A stretch of DNA of 64,000 nucleotides from Acrocarpospora corrugata (GTDB taxonomy: Bacteria; Actinomycetota; Actinomycetes; Streptosporangiales; Streptosporangiaceae): contig NZ_BLAD01000067.1 of the NCBI RefSeq assembly GCF_009687845.1, positions 35,439 through 99,438 of the forward strand. The letters run 5' to 3'. The position numbers and the translations under genes were made by a program. This document shows, one piece after another, positions 8,401 to 21,387 of this stretch. How positions within the stretch are numbered: the stretch's first letter is position 1; the number at the start of each line of letters is the position of its first letter. The notes under the pieces are model-generated. The model saw only the letters and a program-made list of their open reading frames with translations, was not told the DNA's origin and searched no databases.

Positions 8401-10709
8401 CAGGCCTCCTCGTACTTCGGCGCGCGCGCCGCCCGCCAGACGACATCGGGCGTGAGCGGCATCTGCAGCAGATCCGGATCGGCGATCTGGAGCGCGTCGG
8501 CGACGGCGTTGACGATCGCCGCCGGACTGCCGATACAGCCCGACTCGCCCGCCCCTTTCGCGCCCAGCGGCGTGCTGGGACTCGGCGTGCAGGTGTCCTT
8601 GATCTCGATGGGCGGGATCTCGCTGGCGGTGGGGACCAAGTAGTCCAGCAGGCCGTTGGCCATCAGGGGCACCCCATCCTCGCCGTACGGGATGCCTTCG
8701 TACAAAGCCTGACCGATCCCCTGCACGGCCGACCCGAACGCCTGCCCACGCACCACCGCAGGATCGAGCACGACTCCGGAATCGTCGACGGCGACCAGCC
8801 GCAGAACCCGGACGACGCCAAGTTCCGTATCGATCTCGGCGACGGCGGCGTGAGCGCCGAACGGGAACCCCATGCCCGACTCGAATCGCTCGTGCACCCG
8901 AAGCGGGCCAGTCGCCTTCACAAGCTCGGTCAGATCCATGCCAGCCGAGCCATCCCGGACGGGGTAAAGCGTGCCGCCGGACCATTCGACCTCCTCGACC
9001 GGCACCCCCCACAGCTCCGCCGCCCGCTCGCGCGCCCGCTCCGCGAACAGCAAGGCGGCGTTTTGCAGGGCAGCCCCATCCACCTGCGCCGACCGGCTCG
9101 CGAACGAGCCCAGCCCTTCGGGCTGCGCGTCAGTGTCACCTTCGACCAGCCGGACCCGGTACTCATCGACGCCGAGGGTCCTGGCCACCAGCGCCGGAAA
9201 TGTCGTCTCATGGCTCTGCCCGCTGGAGGCCGCACCGCAGTGCGCGATGATCGCGCCATCCTCATCCGCTTCGACACCGGCGAAATCATGCAACCCGCCC
9301 GGTTCTCCGCCGGAACGCTCGACGTAACAGGCCAGGCCGATACCCAGCGGCAGCGCGTCCGGCCGCGCCCGCCGCCGCGCCTGTTCGGCCCGCCAGGCGT
9401 CATACCCGATGGTCTCCAGGGCGAGTTCGAGCGCGGCGGCATAGTTCCCGCTGTCGTAGCGCCTCCCCGTCGGAGTCTGGTATGGAAAGCTCTCCGGCGG
9501 AATGAGATTGCGCCGCCGCAACTCCGCCGGATCAAGCCCCAACCGCCGCGCCAGCACGTCCATCGACCGCTCCAGGGCCGCCGTCGCCTCCGGCCGCCCA
9601 GCACCACGGTACGGATAAGTCACCATCGTGTTGGTCAGCACCGACCGCACAGTGGCATGCACCCGCGGCGTCATGTACGGCCCGGTCGCCATCCAGGCCG
9701 TCTGCATCGGCAAACCCACCCCGAGATGGGGATAAGCGCCCACATCCGCATCGATCTCCAGCTCGTACGCGAGCAACCGCCCATCCTCGTCGGCCGCGAG
9801 CCGAACCCGCTGATCCTGCCCCCGCCCCCGAGTGGCGACACTCATGGACTCCATCCGATCCTCGATCCACCGCACCGGCCGCCCAAGTTTCACCGCCAGA
9901 AAGACCACCGCGACATACTCGGGAAAGGTCGCACTCTTCGACCCGAACGCACCCCCGGTATCGGGCACCACCACCCGCACCCGCTCGGCCGGCCAGCCCA
10001 GCGACTTGGCCAGTTCGAGCCGCAACCGATGCGGCATCTGATGCCCCGACCACACCGTCAACCGCCCGTCCTCCGGCACGGCCAGGATGGTCCTGCACTC
10101 CATCGGCGTGGGCAACAGCAACTGCTGGCGATACCGCGCCTCCACCACGGCCGCCGCCCGCCGCCACACCACCTCCTCGATCGGCTCACCCGCCGTCCCA
10201 CGAAACGCGACGTTGCTCAGCCCGTCGAACAGCGAAACCGAGTCGGCCGCACCGGCGGCGGGCGTGACCACGGCAGGCAGCGGATCGATCCGATAGGTGA
10301 CCTCAGCCGCCCCGTCCTCGGCCCGATAGCGGTCCTCCCCGAGGACGACCGCGACGGCCTCTCCCGCGTACCGCACCCGGTCCTTCGCCAGCGACGGCCA
10401 CTCACGCCCGTTGACCGCGTCCTCGGTGGACAACTTCGCGAGCATCGTGCGCGGCACCGGCGGCAGATCCTGAAGATGCGCGGCCTCGTTCGCGCACACG
10501 GGCAACTCCGACAGATCCGCTGCCGACCAGGCCCCCACCACTCCCGGCACCTCCCGGGCGGCCGAGCAGTCCACCTCGCGTATGAGGCCGTGCGCGACCC
10601 GGCTTCTGACGAACGCCGCGTCCAGACAGCCCGGCACCACCAGGTCGGCGACATACCGGCCGTGGCCGGTGAGCAGTCGCGCGTCCTCGCGTCTGGTCCA
10701 TAGCTTCAC
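8400..10709 (-). CDS. Molybdenum hydroxylase large subunit (xanthine dehydrogenase family, form II CoxL-like)
   Basis: 769 residues, normal for the molybdopterin-cytosine-dinucleotide subunit. MKLWTRREDARLLTGHGRYVAD begins the aldehyde oxidase hammerhead domain. GGAFGSK, the active-site loop PYRGAGR (366-372) and KGAGESG near the C-terminus are family motifs, the last containing the glutamate that activates the substrate. The loop is PYRGAGR rather than the AYxCSFR of true CO dehydrogenase, so this is a form II/aldehyde- or heterocycle-oxidising enzyme. It is the first gene of the leftward operon; the 278 bp upstream must hold its promoter. No maturation genes are adjacent. Confidence 0.92.
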   Translation of the reverse strand: MKLWTRREDARLLTGHGRYVADLVVPGCLDAAFVRSRVAHGLIREVDCSAAREVPGVVGAWSAADLSELPVCANEAAHLQDLPPVPRTMLAKLSTEDAVNGREWPSLAKDRVRYAGEAVAVVLGEDRYRAEDGAAEVTYRIDPLPAVVTPAAGAADSVSLFDGLSNVAFRGTAGEPIEEVVWRRAAAVVEARYRQQLLLPTPMECRTILAVPEDGRLTVWSGHQMPHRLRLELAKSLGWPAERVRVVVPDTGGAFGSKSATFPEYVAVVFLAVKLGRPVRWIEDRMESMSVATRGRGQDQRVRLAADEDGRLLAYELEIDADVGAYPHLGVGLPMQTAWMATGPYMTPRVHATVRSVLTNTMVTYPYRGAGRPEATAALERSMDVLARRLGLDPAELRRRNLIPPESFPYQTPTGRRYDSGNYAAALELALETIGYDAWRAEQARRRARPDALPLGIGLACYVERSGGEPGGLHDFAGVEADEDGAIIAHCGAASSGQSHETTFPALVARTLGVDEYRVRLVEGDTDAQPEGLGSFASRSAQVDGAALQNAALLFAERARERAAELWGVPVEEVEWSGGTLYPVRDGSAGMDLTELVKATGPLRVHERFESGMGFPFGAHAAVAEIDTELGVVRVLRLVAVDDSGVVLDPAVVRGQAFGSAVQGIGQALYEGIPYGEDGVPLMANGLLDYLVPTASEIPPIEIKDTCTPSPSTPLGAKGAGESGCIGSPAAIVNAVADALQIADPDLLQMPLTPDVVWRAARAPKYEEA

Positions 10710-10987
10710 AGCGGACCCCCAGAGCCGGACCCGACCTATTGCCGCGATAGCGCTCGTCCGACGTTAAATAGTTCGGAGCGGAGTTATGCGCACAGCCTAC
10801 CATCTGACCTGCGAAAACTCCGTTGACGCGAATTTTGGAGAGGCTCGGTTCACGTTAGAGAAATCCTTTGTTCCGGCGGAATTCTCTTTACCGTGCCGGT
10901 CGTTTAGGGTCGCTTCAGTCGGAGGTCTTCTGGCGTCAGTAAGTTCAGGCTCGCTGACTTGATCCTGAATGCACGAAAGGCACGCCG

Positions 10988-12265
10988 ATGCTCCGTCCCG
11001 CCCTCGCCTGCCTCGCCCTGGCCGCCGCGACCCTAGCCATCCCCGGTACGGCAACGGCCCACCCCGCCCAGAAGCCGGTCGTCATCAAGGACGTGACCTT
11101 CCCGACCATGCCGCTGGGCGAACTCCAGAGTTCGATCCAGGACGACCGCGGGATCAACCTGGGCGGCGTCGGCAGCGGCCTCTACCCTGCCTCGCGCCGG
11201 GGCGACTTCTGGATGGTCACCGACCGCGGCCCCAACGGCCAGCCCACGGTCAACGGCGAGAAGCGCCGCACCTTCCCGATCCCCGAGTTCACGCCCGCGA
11301 TCGTCCAGGTGGCGACCCGGTTCGGTGTGGAGATCAAGAAGTACATCCCGCTGGTCGGCCGCTCCGGCAAGCAGATCACCGGCGTCTCGAACCAGCCCGG
11401 CCACGACGAGCTTCCGTACACGTGGGATGGTCTGACCGCGCTGCCGTACAACCCGAGCGGGGTGGACGCCGAGGACATCGTCCGGGCGCGGAACGGGGAC
11501 TTCTGGCTGGTCGAGGAGTACAGCCCGTCCCTCCTGCACGTCTCCGCCAGAGGCATGGTGATCGCGCGGTACGTCCCCGCCGGGCTCAACCTGACCGGCG
11601 CCGACTACCCGGTCAAGCCCGTGCTCCCCGCCATCCTCGCCACCCGCCCGCAGAACCGCGGCTTCGAGGGCCTGACGATCAACGGCAACACGCTCTACCT
11701 CGCCGTCCAGAGCCCGCTGCAGAACCCCACCAAGGCCGTCGGCGACAAATCCCGGATCGCCCGTATCCTCACCTTCGACATCCGGCGCGGCCGGGTCACC
11801 GGCGAGTACGCCTACCAGTTCGAGGACGTCACCACCTTCGATCCGAAGGTCAACGGCGACCAGAGCCAGATGAAGATCTCCGGCCTCGCCCACATCGGCG
11901 GCGACCGCCTCCTCGTCGACGAGCGCACCGACAACGTCGCCCGGATCTACCAGATCAACCTCGCCAAGGCCAAGAACCTCCTCGGCGGCCGCTACGACAA
12001 CGCCGCCACCACCCCCTCGCTGGAAGCCCTCACCGACCTGACCACCGTCAAGCCCGCCCCCAAGTCCCTCATCGTCGACCTCTCCGTGGTCGCCCCCACC
12101 CTCCCCGGCAAGGTCGAGGGCATCGCCCTGCTCGACCCCCGCACCCTGGTCGTCGCCAACGACAACGACTTCGGCCTGGGCGACTTCGGCACAGACGGCC
12201 GCCTGATCGACTCCGGGGTAAAGAGCCGCATCGTCACCATCCGCCTCCCCAAGCCCCTCCGCTGA
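10988..12265 (+). CDS. Secreted esterase-like/phytase-like beta-propeller protein
   Basis: 425 residues. The first ~25 (MLRPALACLALAAATLA, then ATAH) are a signal peptide with a plausible cleavage after TATA. The mature part matches the 'esterase-like activity of phytase' family: GGVGSGLYPA, DFWMVTDRGPNG, LPYNPSGVDAEDIV, GFEGLTINGNTLYLAVQSPL, KVEGIALLDPRTLVVANDND. The family is a predicted six-bladed propeller exported to act on phosphate esters or similar substrates, though activity has rarely been shown. It stands alone, followed by a clear hairpin terminator. Confidence 0.85.
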   Translation: MLRPALACLALAAATLAIPGTATAHPAQKPVVIKDVTFPTMPLGELQSSIQDDRGINLGGVGSGLYPASRRGDFWMVTDRGPNGQPTVNGEKRRTFPIPEFTPAIVQVATRFGVEIKKYIPLVGRSGKQITGVSNQPGHDELPYTWDGLTALPYNPSGVDAEDIVRARNGDFWLVEEYSPSLLHVSARGMVIARYVPAGLNLTGADYPVKPVLPAILATRPQNRGFEGLTINGNTLYLAVQSPLQNPTKAVGDKSRIARILTFDIRRGRVTGEYAYQFEDVTTFDPKVNGDQSQMKISGLAHIGGDRLLVDERTDNVARIYQINLAKAKNLLGGRYDNAATTPSLEALTDLTTVKPAPKSLIVDLSVVAPTLPGKVEGIALLDPRTLVVANDNDFGLGDFGTDGRLIDSGVKSRIVTIRLPKPLR

Positions 12266-12279
12266 ACTTGTACGGAGAT

Positions 12280-12308
12280 ACCCTGCCTTCCAGCCCGGGA
12301 GGCAGGGT
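12280..12308 (+). terminator. Rho-independent-type terminator after phytase-like gene
   Basis: ACCCTGCCT (12280-12288) pairs with AGGCAGGGT (12300-12308) over an 11-nt loop and is followed by TTTCGCT. It begins 14 bp after the stop codon, in a convergent gap. Confidence 0.75.
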
Positions 12309-12389
12309 TTCGCTGTCTCAGCCGTGAATCGCGATCCTGTGGCCGGGACGTCGGGTCCACGTTCCGGCACCATGGTCGGATCTGTCAGG

Positions 12390-14126
12390 TCACGTCGCAT
12401 CGCCGCCGGTCCTGCGCGTGTTCTTGGGGAAGTGCGGACCGAGTCCGTAGCGGATTCCGATGCCCCCGCGAGCGTCGCTGAGCTTCACCAGCACCTGACG
12501 TTTCTTCAGTTTGTCGAGGAGATCGCGAGCGGCGTACATGTGAATATCGAAGAGGCGTTGCAGCGTGCGATTGGTCACGTAGCCGTACTCGTTGACATGG
12601 TCGATGACCTTCTGGTCGATCTCATCGATGTCCCTCCGCGCATACGTGATCGCGCGGGACATGGCGGCCACTGTCGCGGACAGCAGGCGATACGAAGGGA
12701 ACGGCTTGCTCGCCGTGCGCCTTGTCGGCTCGATGAGGTGGTATTCCTCTGACATCGCCGAGAGAACTTCCTGGGCTTCGGGCGCGGGGCGCTGAATGAG
12801 CGTGCCGAGGTGTATGGCGTCGATGCTGTTGCTCGACCGGAGTCGGGACAGTGCCAGCAAGACGTTGACGTCACGTGCGGCCCTGACGGGAAGCTCGTTG
12901 ATGAACCGTACGAATGCGTCGTTGCCGATCCCGCCGGGGAGGGCCGCGCGGACCATGGTGCCGGTGTCCTCAAAGGTCGGCGGCTCCTTGCCGATGCGGA
13001 GCATCTCCCGATAGGCCCGATCAATACCCTGACCGGTACGCTCAGCGAGTTGAAGAATGGAGATGGTCTCCGTGAGGAGCCGGTTCCGCGGGGTGGAGGG
13101 ATGAGTCAAGATGTTCTGCGGGGTGACCCCGGCAACCAAGCCCCCAGGACTGGTGATGATCAGGCGCTCCGGGGCATGCTCGATGTCCACCGTTCCCGTG
13201 GTTTCGTAAGAACGATGGATGAAGGCGTTGACGATGAGTTCGCGTACGGCGTCGTGCGGATAATCCGTCAGCTGTAGTTGAACCCCTCCCGCGATGTTGA
13301 GCGGGTGGATCTCCTGGCGTGCGGCCACCGCGTCGGCGACGGTCTCGATGGCTGCCAGCAGCGGTCGTGTCCCGCGGAGCCGGCCAGTGGCCTCGCTGCC
13401 CGAGGTGGGGCGGAATTGGTAGGAATATCCATACCCGGGGACCTTCTTCCGCAGCACCGCTTCGTCGCCCAGGAGAACAACGCCCGCGTTGGTGACCGCC
13501 CCGTCCGGCGTGAGCAGGCGGAGTGCGCCCATCAGAGCGAGGTCGTCGAGTTCGACGAGATGGTCGCGCCCGCTGGTGGCGAGCAGTCGGCGCAGTCTCC
13601 CCATTTCGACCGGGCTCAGATCGCTGACCTGGGCCCCGGAAGGTTCAGCCGACCAGTCGACCTGACCACGTGCGATCATCACTTCGCGTTGCTGATCCGG
13701 GGGGAAGGGCAGACATTCCTTCCCCAGTCGCCGGGTCGCCAGCCCTGCGCCGTTGCAATGGGGGAGGACTCCCTGGGGTACGGACACGGCGATCAATCGC
13801 ACATCGTCCACGATCTTCTCAGTCACGAACGGCGTTATGGGCGGACGGGTCCGATCGAAGATCTCCTTACGGATCTGATCGAGGCCGTAGGTCGCGGGTA
13901 CGCCCCGCAGTGCCGACGCCCGCGTGGTGGCCTTGTCGTCAACACCCAGCACCACTGTGCCTCCACCGGCGTTGACGAAGCAGACCAGCGCGTCCGCCAG
14001 CAGCGTGTAGGTGGTCTTCGGCGAGTCGGCGACCAACTTGAAGTCGAGGGTCTCAGACTCCAGCGAGTCGGCGGTGACCCCGTTGCCCACTACTTGCAGT
14101 GCCGCGTCCACCTCTGATCGCTCCAT
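12390..14126 (-). CDS. AlbA_2-domain ATP-binding protein (divergent AAA-4 / RecG-like C-terminal type)
   Basis: 578 residues from ATG 14124-14126 (MERSEVDAALQ). Residues ~20-150 are an AlbA_2 (Schlafen-like) domain: SETLDFK, then CFVNAGGGTVVLGVDD. Further on, AVRELIVNAFIHRSY is the asparagine-containing N-box of a histidine-kinase-type ATP fold, with RLIITSPGGLVAG and ERTGQGIDRAY following, as in the family once called divergent AAA-4. The C-terminal third is helical, with a winged-helix-like end (NEYGYVTNRTLQRLFDI). Members are annotated as transcriptional regulators or defence-associated ATPases. It is alone on its strand, convergent with the phytase-like gene. Role not established. Confidence 0.82.
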   Translation of the reverse strand: MERSEVDAALQVVGNGVTADSLESETLDFKLVADSPKTTYTLLADALVCFVNAGGGTVVLGVDDKATTRASALRGVPATYGLDQIRKEIFDRTRPPITPFVTEKIVDDVRLIAVSVPQGVLPHCNGAGLATRRLGKECLPFPPDQQREVMIARGQVDWSAEPSGAQVSDLSPVEMGRLRRLLATSGRDHLVELDDLALMGALRLLTPDGAVTNAGVVLLGDEAVLRKKVPGYGYSYQFRPTSGSEATGRLRGTRPLLAAIETVADAVAARQEIHPLNIAGGVQLQLTDYPHDAVRELIVNAFIHRSYETTGTVDIEHAPERLIITSPGGLVAGVTPQNILTHPSTPRNRLLTETISILQLAERTGQGIDRAYREMLRIGKEPPTFEDTGTMVRAALPGGIGNDAFVRFINELPVRAARDVNVLLALSRLRSSNSIDAIHLGTLIQRPAPEAQEVLSAMSEEYHLIEPTRRTASKPFPSYRLLSATVAAMSRAITYARRDIDEIDQKVIDHVNEYGYVTNRTLQRLFDIHMYAARDLLDKLKKRQVLVKLSDARGGIGIRYGLGPHFPKNTRRTGGDAT

Positions 14127-14194
14127 GGCGTGACGATAACTGAGAAGTGGTCGATTCTGCACGCTTCTCAGTTGGGTTCTCAGTCGGGCAGCTT

Positions 14195-14736
14195 TCAGAG
14201 CCAGAAGATCGCTAGCGCGGTGAGGCCGAGGCTTAGGGCCACAAGACGGAGTGTTCTGGGGTGCTCGGCTGCTTCCCGTCGTGAGGAGATGATCAGCGCG
14301 GTGCCCACGGCCAGGGCCGTCAGCAGGTGCAGGCCGTACCACCAGGGGGTGGGCAGTCTGCCCAGGGCGGTGCCGGAGAGGAGATCGTCGGCGGTCCGTA
14401 GCCGGCGAGTACGGCGGGCAGGGCCAGGCACAGGACCGCCAAGGCCCAGCGGAACCGGCCGAGGAAGGCCCAGACGATCACGCCGAGGACGAGGAGGATC
14501 GCGGAGTTATGGTGGAGTTGCCGGATGAGCAGGCCGCCGCGGACCTCGAAGCTGATATGCAGGATCGAGTTGTGGGCGACGCTCATGGGGATGCCCCGGA
14601 GCGGCGTGTAGGAGCCGTTGTAGGCCACCATCTGGTTGCCGGGTGTGTAGAAGAAGGCCAGGAACCCACCGGTGAGCAGGACGACTGCGAAGCAGTAGAC
14701 CAACATCTCGCCCACCAACTGCCTCACACGCTGCAT
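14195..14736 (-). pseudogene. Short cytochrome b (QcrB-like) N-terminal domain gene with a frameshift
   Basis: The frame starting at ATG 14734-14736 reads MQRVRQLVGEMLVYCF, then YNGSYTPLRGIPMS and LHISFEVRGGLLIRQLHH, which is unmistakably the cytochrome b N-terminal domain, including one heme-ligand HH pair. After LAGY the frame is lost. The next frame reads RTADDLLSGTALG, the counterpart of QcrB 'GYSLPDDLLSG', and ends at 14195. Adding one base between 14397 and 14398 restores a single ~180-residue protein, about a third of a normal QcrB (~540 residues). It is either a decayed paralogue or a compact gene with one missing base in the assembly. Confidence 0.75.
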
Positions 14737-14844
14737 TCGGCATATTTCACCACAACAGCAGCGGTTGCCGTACGCCGATGATCTCGTGAACGGGCTCGGA
14801 TGAGAGATCATTAGAAATCCGGCCATGGGCTTCGGTATTCTTGG

Positions 14845-14941
14845 CGGCAGGTCGAGAGGCGCTGCAACGGGCGGGAGCCCGCCACGCTCGGCTGGAACCA
14901 ACTCCCAAGGTCGCCTCCGCCATTTTTTGGAGGAGGAGCCT
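14845..14941 (+). promoter_or_regulatory. Putative S-adenosylhomocysteine (SAH) riboswitch leader of metH
   Basis: The segment contains GTCGAG, AGGCGCTGCAAC, a CGGGC-GGGA-GCCCG hairpin and CTCGGCT. This is the arrangement of the SAH riboswitch: P1 flanks pairing about 14849-14856 with 14887-14894, the invariant GCGCUGCAA core, and a P2 hairpin. Downstream, CCTCC (14914-14918) can pair with GGAGG (14929-14933), hiding the Shine-Dalgarno sequence. SAH riboswitches are ON switches that raise expression of SAH-cycle genes, and metH is a known target class. The assignment rests on motif recognition, not a covariance score. Confidence 0.72.
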
Positions 14942-18544
<3,603 letters not shown>

Positions 18545-18563
18545 CGGAACGACCTTCTGACCT

Positions 18564-18595
18564 GCCGCGCGGCCTCTGCTATCGAGCCGCGCGGC
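18564..18595 (+). terminator. Hairpin terminator after metH
   Basis: GCCGCGCGGC occurs at 18564-18573 and again at 18586-18595. The sequence is its own reverse complement, so the copies form a 10-bp GC stem with a 12-nt loop, 19 bp after the metH stop. No T-tract follows, as is common in actinomycetes. Confidence 0.65.
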
Positions 18596-18721
18596 TGGTG
18601 AAATTGGCTGCTCTGGGCCGGTTGGCCGACACCGAGGTAGACCGGGCGCCTCGTGGGCCGAAGGGCCGGCGGCCGCTCTTGAGGCCGTCGACGATGGTCT
18701 TCGCTCGAATACGTATCGTGG

Positions 18722-19369
18722 TCAGGGGGACATGATCTCTCTGCGGGCTACTTCGCCGATGGCGACACCCTGGTCGTTTTCACTGATTGACACGGAAAGT
18801 CCTCCGCGCCCATTGGAAGTGATGTGGGCCGGGCCTCTGCCCCGTGGGCAGTTGGCCGGTTCCGCCTGCCGGAGGGCCATGACGAATTGGTGGCTTCCGG
18901 TGGGCTGCTCGTTCAGCCGGTACAAGCACGATCCGTTGATATGAGCGATGGTGAGCCAGCCGGTTCTCGCGTCGTCGCCCATCGGAGGGTCTATGACCAT
19001 CGAAATCTCGTTCGTCAGCTGTCCCTTGTAGACCAGATCCCCGGACCACTCGCCCGTGATCTTGGTGTCCTGGCTCAGTTTGAAGGCGACGAGGAACGCC
19101 ACGACGCCGGCGACCAGTGTGAGAAACAGCCCAATGACGACCGATATGAGCAACCTGGCCAGCCGGTAAATCCGGGGAATGCGCGGACGGCGGCTCCAGC
19201 TGATCGCGAAGCCCACCATCATGAGGAACCCGATGCCGATCATCGCCAGGCGTATGCCGAGCGAGGTCGGTTCCAGAGTCGTCGCGTCGCCGATCCTGAC
19301 CACGGTCTGGAAGATCCCGGCCAGGAATACGGCGGCGCCTATTCCGGCCAGGAAGAGGCGGATTTCCAC
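18722..19369 (-). CDS. Unknown membrane protein with extracytoplasmic beta domain (operon gene 4)
   Basis: 215 residues from a GTG (19367-19369) that overlaps the previous stop by 1 nt (TAGTG). Three hydrophobic segments (about 3-22, 37-58, 68-95) precede a ~110-residue outside domain. That domain runs ITGEWSGDLVYKG, then INGSCLYRL, NCPRGRGPAHI and LSVSISE. Its strand pattern and two cysteines resemble the small beta domain found at the outer end of some actinobacterial Ser/Thr kinases; that likeness is my reading. Last gene of a four-gene leftward operon of unknown function. Confidence 0.7.
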   Translation of the reverse strand: MEIRLFLAGIGAAVFLAGIFQTVVRIGDATTLEPTSLGIRLAMIGIGFLMMVGFAISWSRRPRIPRIYRLARLLISVVIGLFLTLVAGVVAFLVAFKLSQDTKITGEWSGDLVYKGQLTNEISMVIDPPMGDDARTGWLTIAHINGSCLYRLNEQPTGSHQFVMALRQAEPANCPRGRGPAHITSNGRGGLSVSISENDQGVAIGEVARREIMSP

Positions 19370-20637
19370 TAGGGGATCCGAGCCGCGGGGGGCCTGCCGG
19401 GCCGAATGGTGGTGTGCCCGAGCCACTGACTGGAGGATTCGGTGAACGCCGGGTTGCGCATGGTCGCGGCCACCGCCTGGAGGTATGTGGCGTAGCAGAC
19501 CTCGTAGACGTGGCCGCGAGCGGCGATCTGGGCCTGCCATCGTTCCTCGTGGCGGTCGTTCAGGGTCTTCTCCATGGTGGCGAGGTGTTCATCCCTGTCT
19601 CGCAGACCGGTGGCCTTGGCCAGCGCTTTCTCCACCTCGCTGCGCCTGCGCTGGATGTCGGCCAGCTTGGCGGCGTAGGGGTTCTCGCCGAGGTAGCCGT
19701 AGGTGAACGCCACGAGGCCGCTCAGCGTGAGCAGCCCGCCGAACAGCAGCGTCACCGTGGGTTGGCTCAGGTCAAGCGCGCTGACCGTGGATGCGATCGG
19801 CTGGAGGGTGGCGTCGTCGAAGCCGGGGGCGAACAGCACACTGGCTCGGAGCAGCGCGAGCAGGCCGACGCCCACCGCCCAGGCGGCCATGACGACTAGC
19901 GTGGTCACCGTCAGCGCGGACGCCCAGCCTTCGACGGTCAGCCGACGTGTCCAGCCACCCGCTTGGTGCGGTGCGATCAACATTGCTCCGGCGGTTCCCA
20001 GGACGAACGCCCAGGTGAGTACCGGACTCTCGCCGAAGAAAATGAATGAGGCATACTGTATGGGAAGTTCGACGGCGATGAGCAGAGCCATGACGGCGAC
20101 GCGGGCGACCGCCGCGCTGCGGCGCCGGGTGAGGCTGCGGGTGGCCTCCCCCCACCCGCTCGCCGGATGATCGCTCTCGCGGTCGGCTAGCGCGTCCTGC
20201 AGTTCTTTCTCCTCCGCCATCAGCTCCGTCCGCTGTTGCTCCTTCTGCGCGGCGAGTTCCTGGTGCTGCTTGAGATCCTGTTTGGCGGCGGCGATGCGCT
20301 CGTCAAGACGCTGCGCGTCCCGCAGATGGCGGACCCGCTCGTGGGCCTGCGCCTCGTTGCACTTGGCGTCGATCATGGCCAGGTAAGGCGGCTTGCCGCC
20401 GGTGGACAGGCTCCACTCGTCGTACATGCCGGAACTGCCGTCGCGGACGCCGTTCTCGTAGGCTTCTTTGCGGAGCGCCTCCATCTCTTTCTTCGAGGCG
20501 GGTTCCTCAGGAAGGGGACCGCCGCGCGGATCCGAGTCCATTTCGAGTTCGAGGCCTGACGCGACCGGTCGGCTGCCGCCGCTGTTGATGATCTGCTGGA
20601 TCCGCCACCACATAGCCTTCCGCTGAGTTCGACTCAT
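19369..20637 (-). CDS. Unknown four-helix membrane protein with flanking coiled coils (operon gene 3)
   Basis: 422 residues. Residues ~50-150 are charged and rich in Glu/Lys/Gln (KKEMEALRKEAYENGVRDG, LKQHQELAAQKEQQRTEL), predicting a cytoplasmic coiled coil. About four transmembrane helices follow (AVARVAVMALLIAVEL; VLTWAFVLGTAGAML; ALTVTTLVVMAAWAVGV; VTLLFGGLLTLSGLVAF). A second coiled coil (IQRRRSEVEKALAKATGL) and a tail with little predicted structure complete it. Two inside-facing coiled coils suggest a scaffold or sensor binding cytosolic partners. The gene is 21 nt downstream of the lipoprotein gene and overlaps the next gene. I recognise no named family. Confidence 0.7.
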   Translation of the reverse strand: MSRTQRKAMWWRIQQIINSGGSRPVASGLELEMDSDPRGGPLPEEPASKKEMEALRKEAYENGVRDGSSGMYDEWSLSTGGKPPYLAMIDAKCNEAQAHERVRHLRDAQRLDERIAAAKQDLKQHQELAAQKEQQRTELMAEEKELQDALADRESDHPASGWGEATRSLTRRRSAAVARVAVMALLIAVELPIQYASFIFFGESPVLTWAFVLGTAGAMLIAPHQAGGWTRRLTVEGWASALTVTTLVVMAAWAVGVGLLALLRASVLFAPGFDDATLQPIASTVSALDLSQPTVTLLFGGLLTLSGLVAFTYGYLGENPYAAKLADIQRRRSEVEKALAKATGLRDRDEHLATMEKTLNDRHEERWQAQIAARGHVYEVCYATYLQAVAATMRNPAFTESSSQWLGHTTIRPGRPPAARIP

Positions 20638-20658
20638 CAGAAGCTCCTTGTCGATATA

Positions 20659-21387
20659 TCAGAGGAAAGTCGGTTGACGGCACCCGGCCGCTGCGAAGAA
20701 CTCCTGCCAGAACTCCAGCAACTGCTGCTGCCGCACCTTTTCAGGCGTCACCTTGATGCCGAATCCAATGATTTGGACAGTAGACTCCGCGAGGTTGGGC
20801 AGGCGATTGCTCGCCTTGATAGCGGATATAATGTTATTTCTGACGTTTAGGCTTGATATATCCGCTTTGTAGAGGTCGAGTTCCTCGGTGCGGTTGGCCA
20901 TGTCGCTGATGATCATTAGGTGGGCGGGCTCTCCGACGCTGGACGCCTTGAGCCGCGCGTCGAGGATTGCCCCGATGACGTCCGAGCCTGGGGGCTTCGT
21001 TTCGGTCTTGGCGCACGTCATCAGCTCGTCCATCACGCTCATCGCCTCGACCTTGCGGGCTTGGTTGATCTGCTTGGCGCGCACCGGGTTGTCGTTCTGG
21101 CTGTCCCGGGAAGTGGCGACCAGGTTCATGGGGCTGTGCCGGCAGTTGGACTGGGCCACCGAGCCGGTGATGACGGCGAACGAGACCAAGGCGCAGTCGC
21201 TCAGGAACAGCGGGACGCTCTTCTTCACCTTCTCCGGCACGTCGGTGTTCCGCGCGAACGAGGTCGCGTCGACCACCAGGCCGCACCTGCGGCCAGGGAT
21301 CTCCTCCCCCTGGCAGCCGGTGAGCGCGAAGGTGAGCACGAGCAGGCCGGTCGCTGCCAGGAACCGGAAATTCACACGGTTGATCAC
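20659..21387 (-). CDS. Putative lipoprotein with von Willebrand factor A-like domain (operon gene 2)
   Basis: 242 residues. The N-terminus MINRVNFRFLAATGLLVL ends in the lipobox LTGC, so the protein is probably exported and lipid-anchored. The mature part reads like a VWA fold: VVDATSF as the first strand and metal-site loop (DxTS rather than DxSxS), LVSFAVITGS, a GSDVIGAI loop where the metal-site Thr would lie, then LMIISDMAN as the fourth strand with its aspartate. It also carries several cysteines. VWA domains bind partner proteins through a metal ion. Its ATG overlaps the stop of gene 1 by 4 nt, so the two are coupled. Partner unknown. Confidence 0.7.
   Translation of the reverse strand: MINRVNFRFLAATGLLVLTFALTGCQGEEIPGRRCGLVVDATSFARNTDVPEKVKKSVPLFLSDCALVSFAVITGSVAQSNCRHSPMNLVATSRDSQNDNPVRAKQINQARKVEAMSVMDELMTCAKTETKPPGSDVIGAILDARLKASSVGEPAHLMIISDMANRTEELDLYKADISSLNVRNNIISAIKASNRLPNLAESTVQIIGFGIKVTPEKVRQQQLLEFWQEFFAAAGCRQPTFL

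Noticed and set aside
8400..10709. True CO dehydrogenase (form I CoxL)
   Set aside because: The active-site loop is PYRGAGR, not AYxCSFR, so CO oxidation should not be claimed.
10710..10987. Definite promoter or riboswitch between coxL and the phytase-like gene
   Set aside because: A TTGACG near 10823 has no well-placed -10 partner and no conserved RNA structure was recognised.
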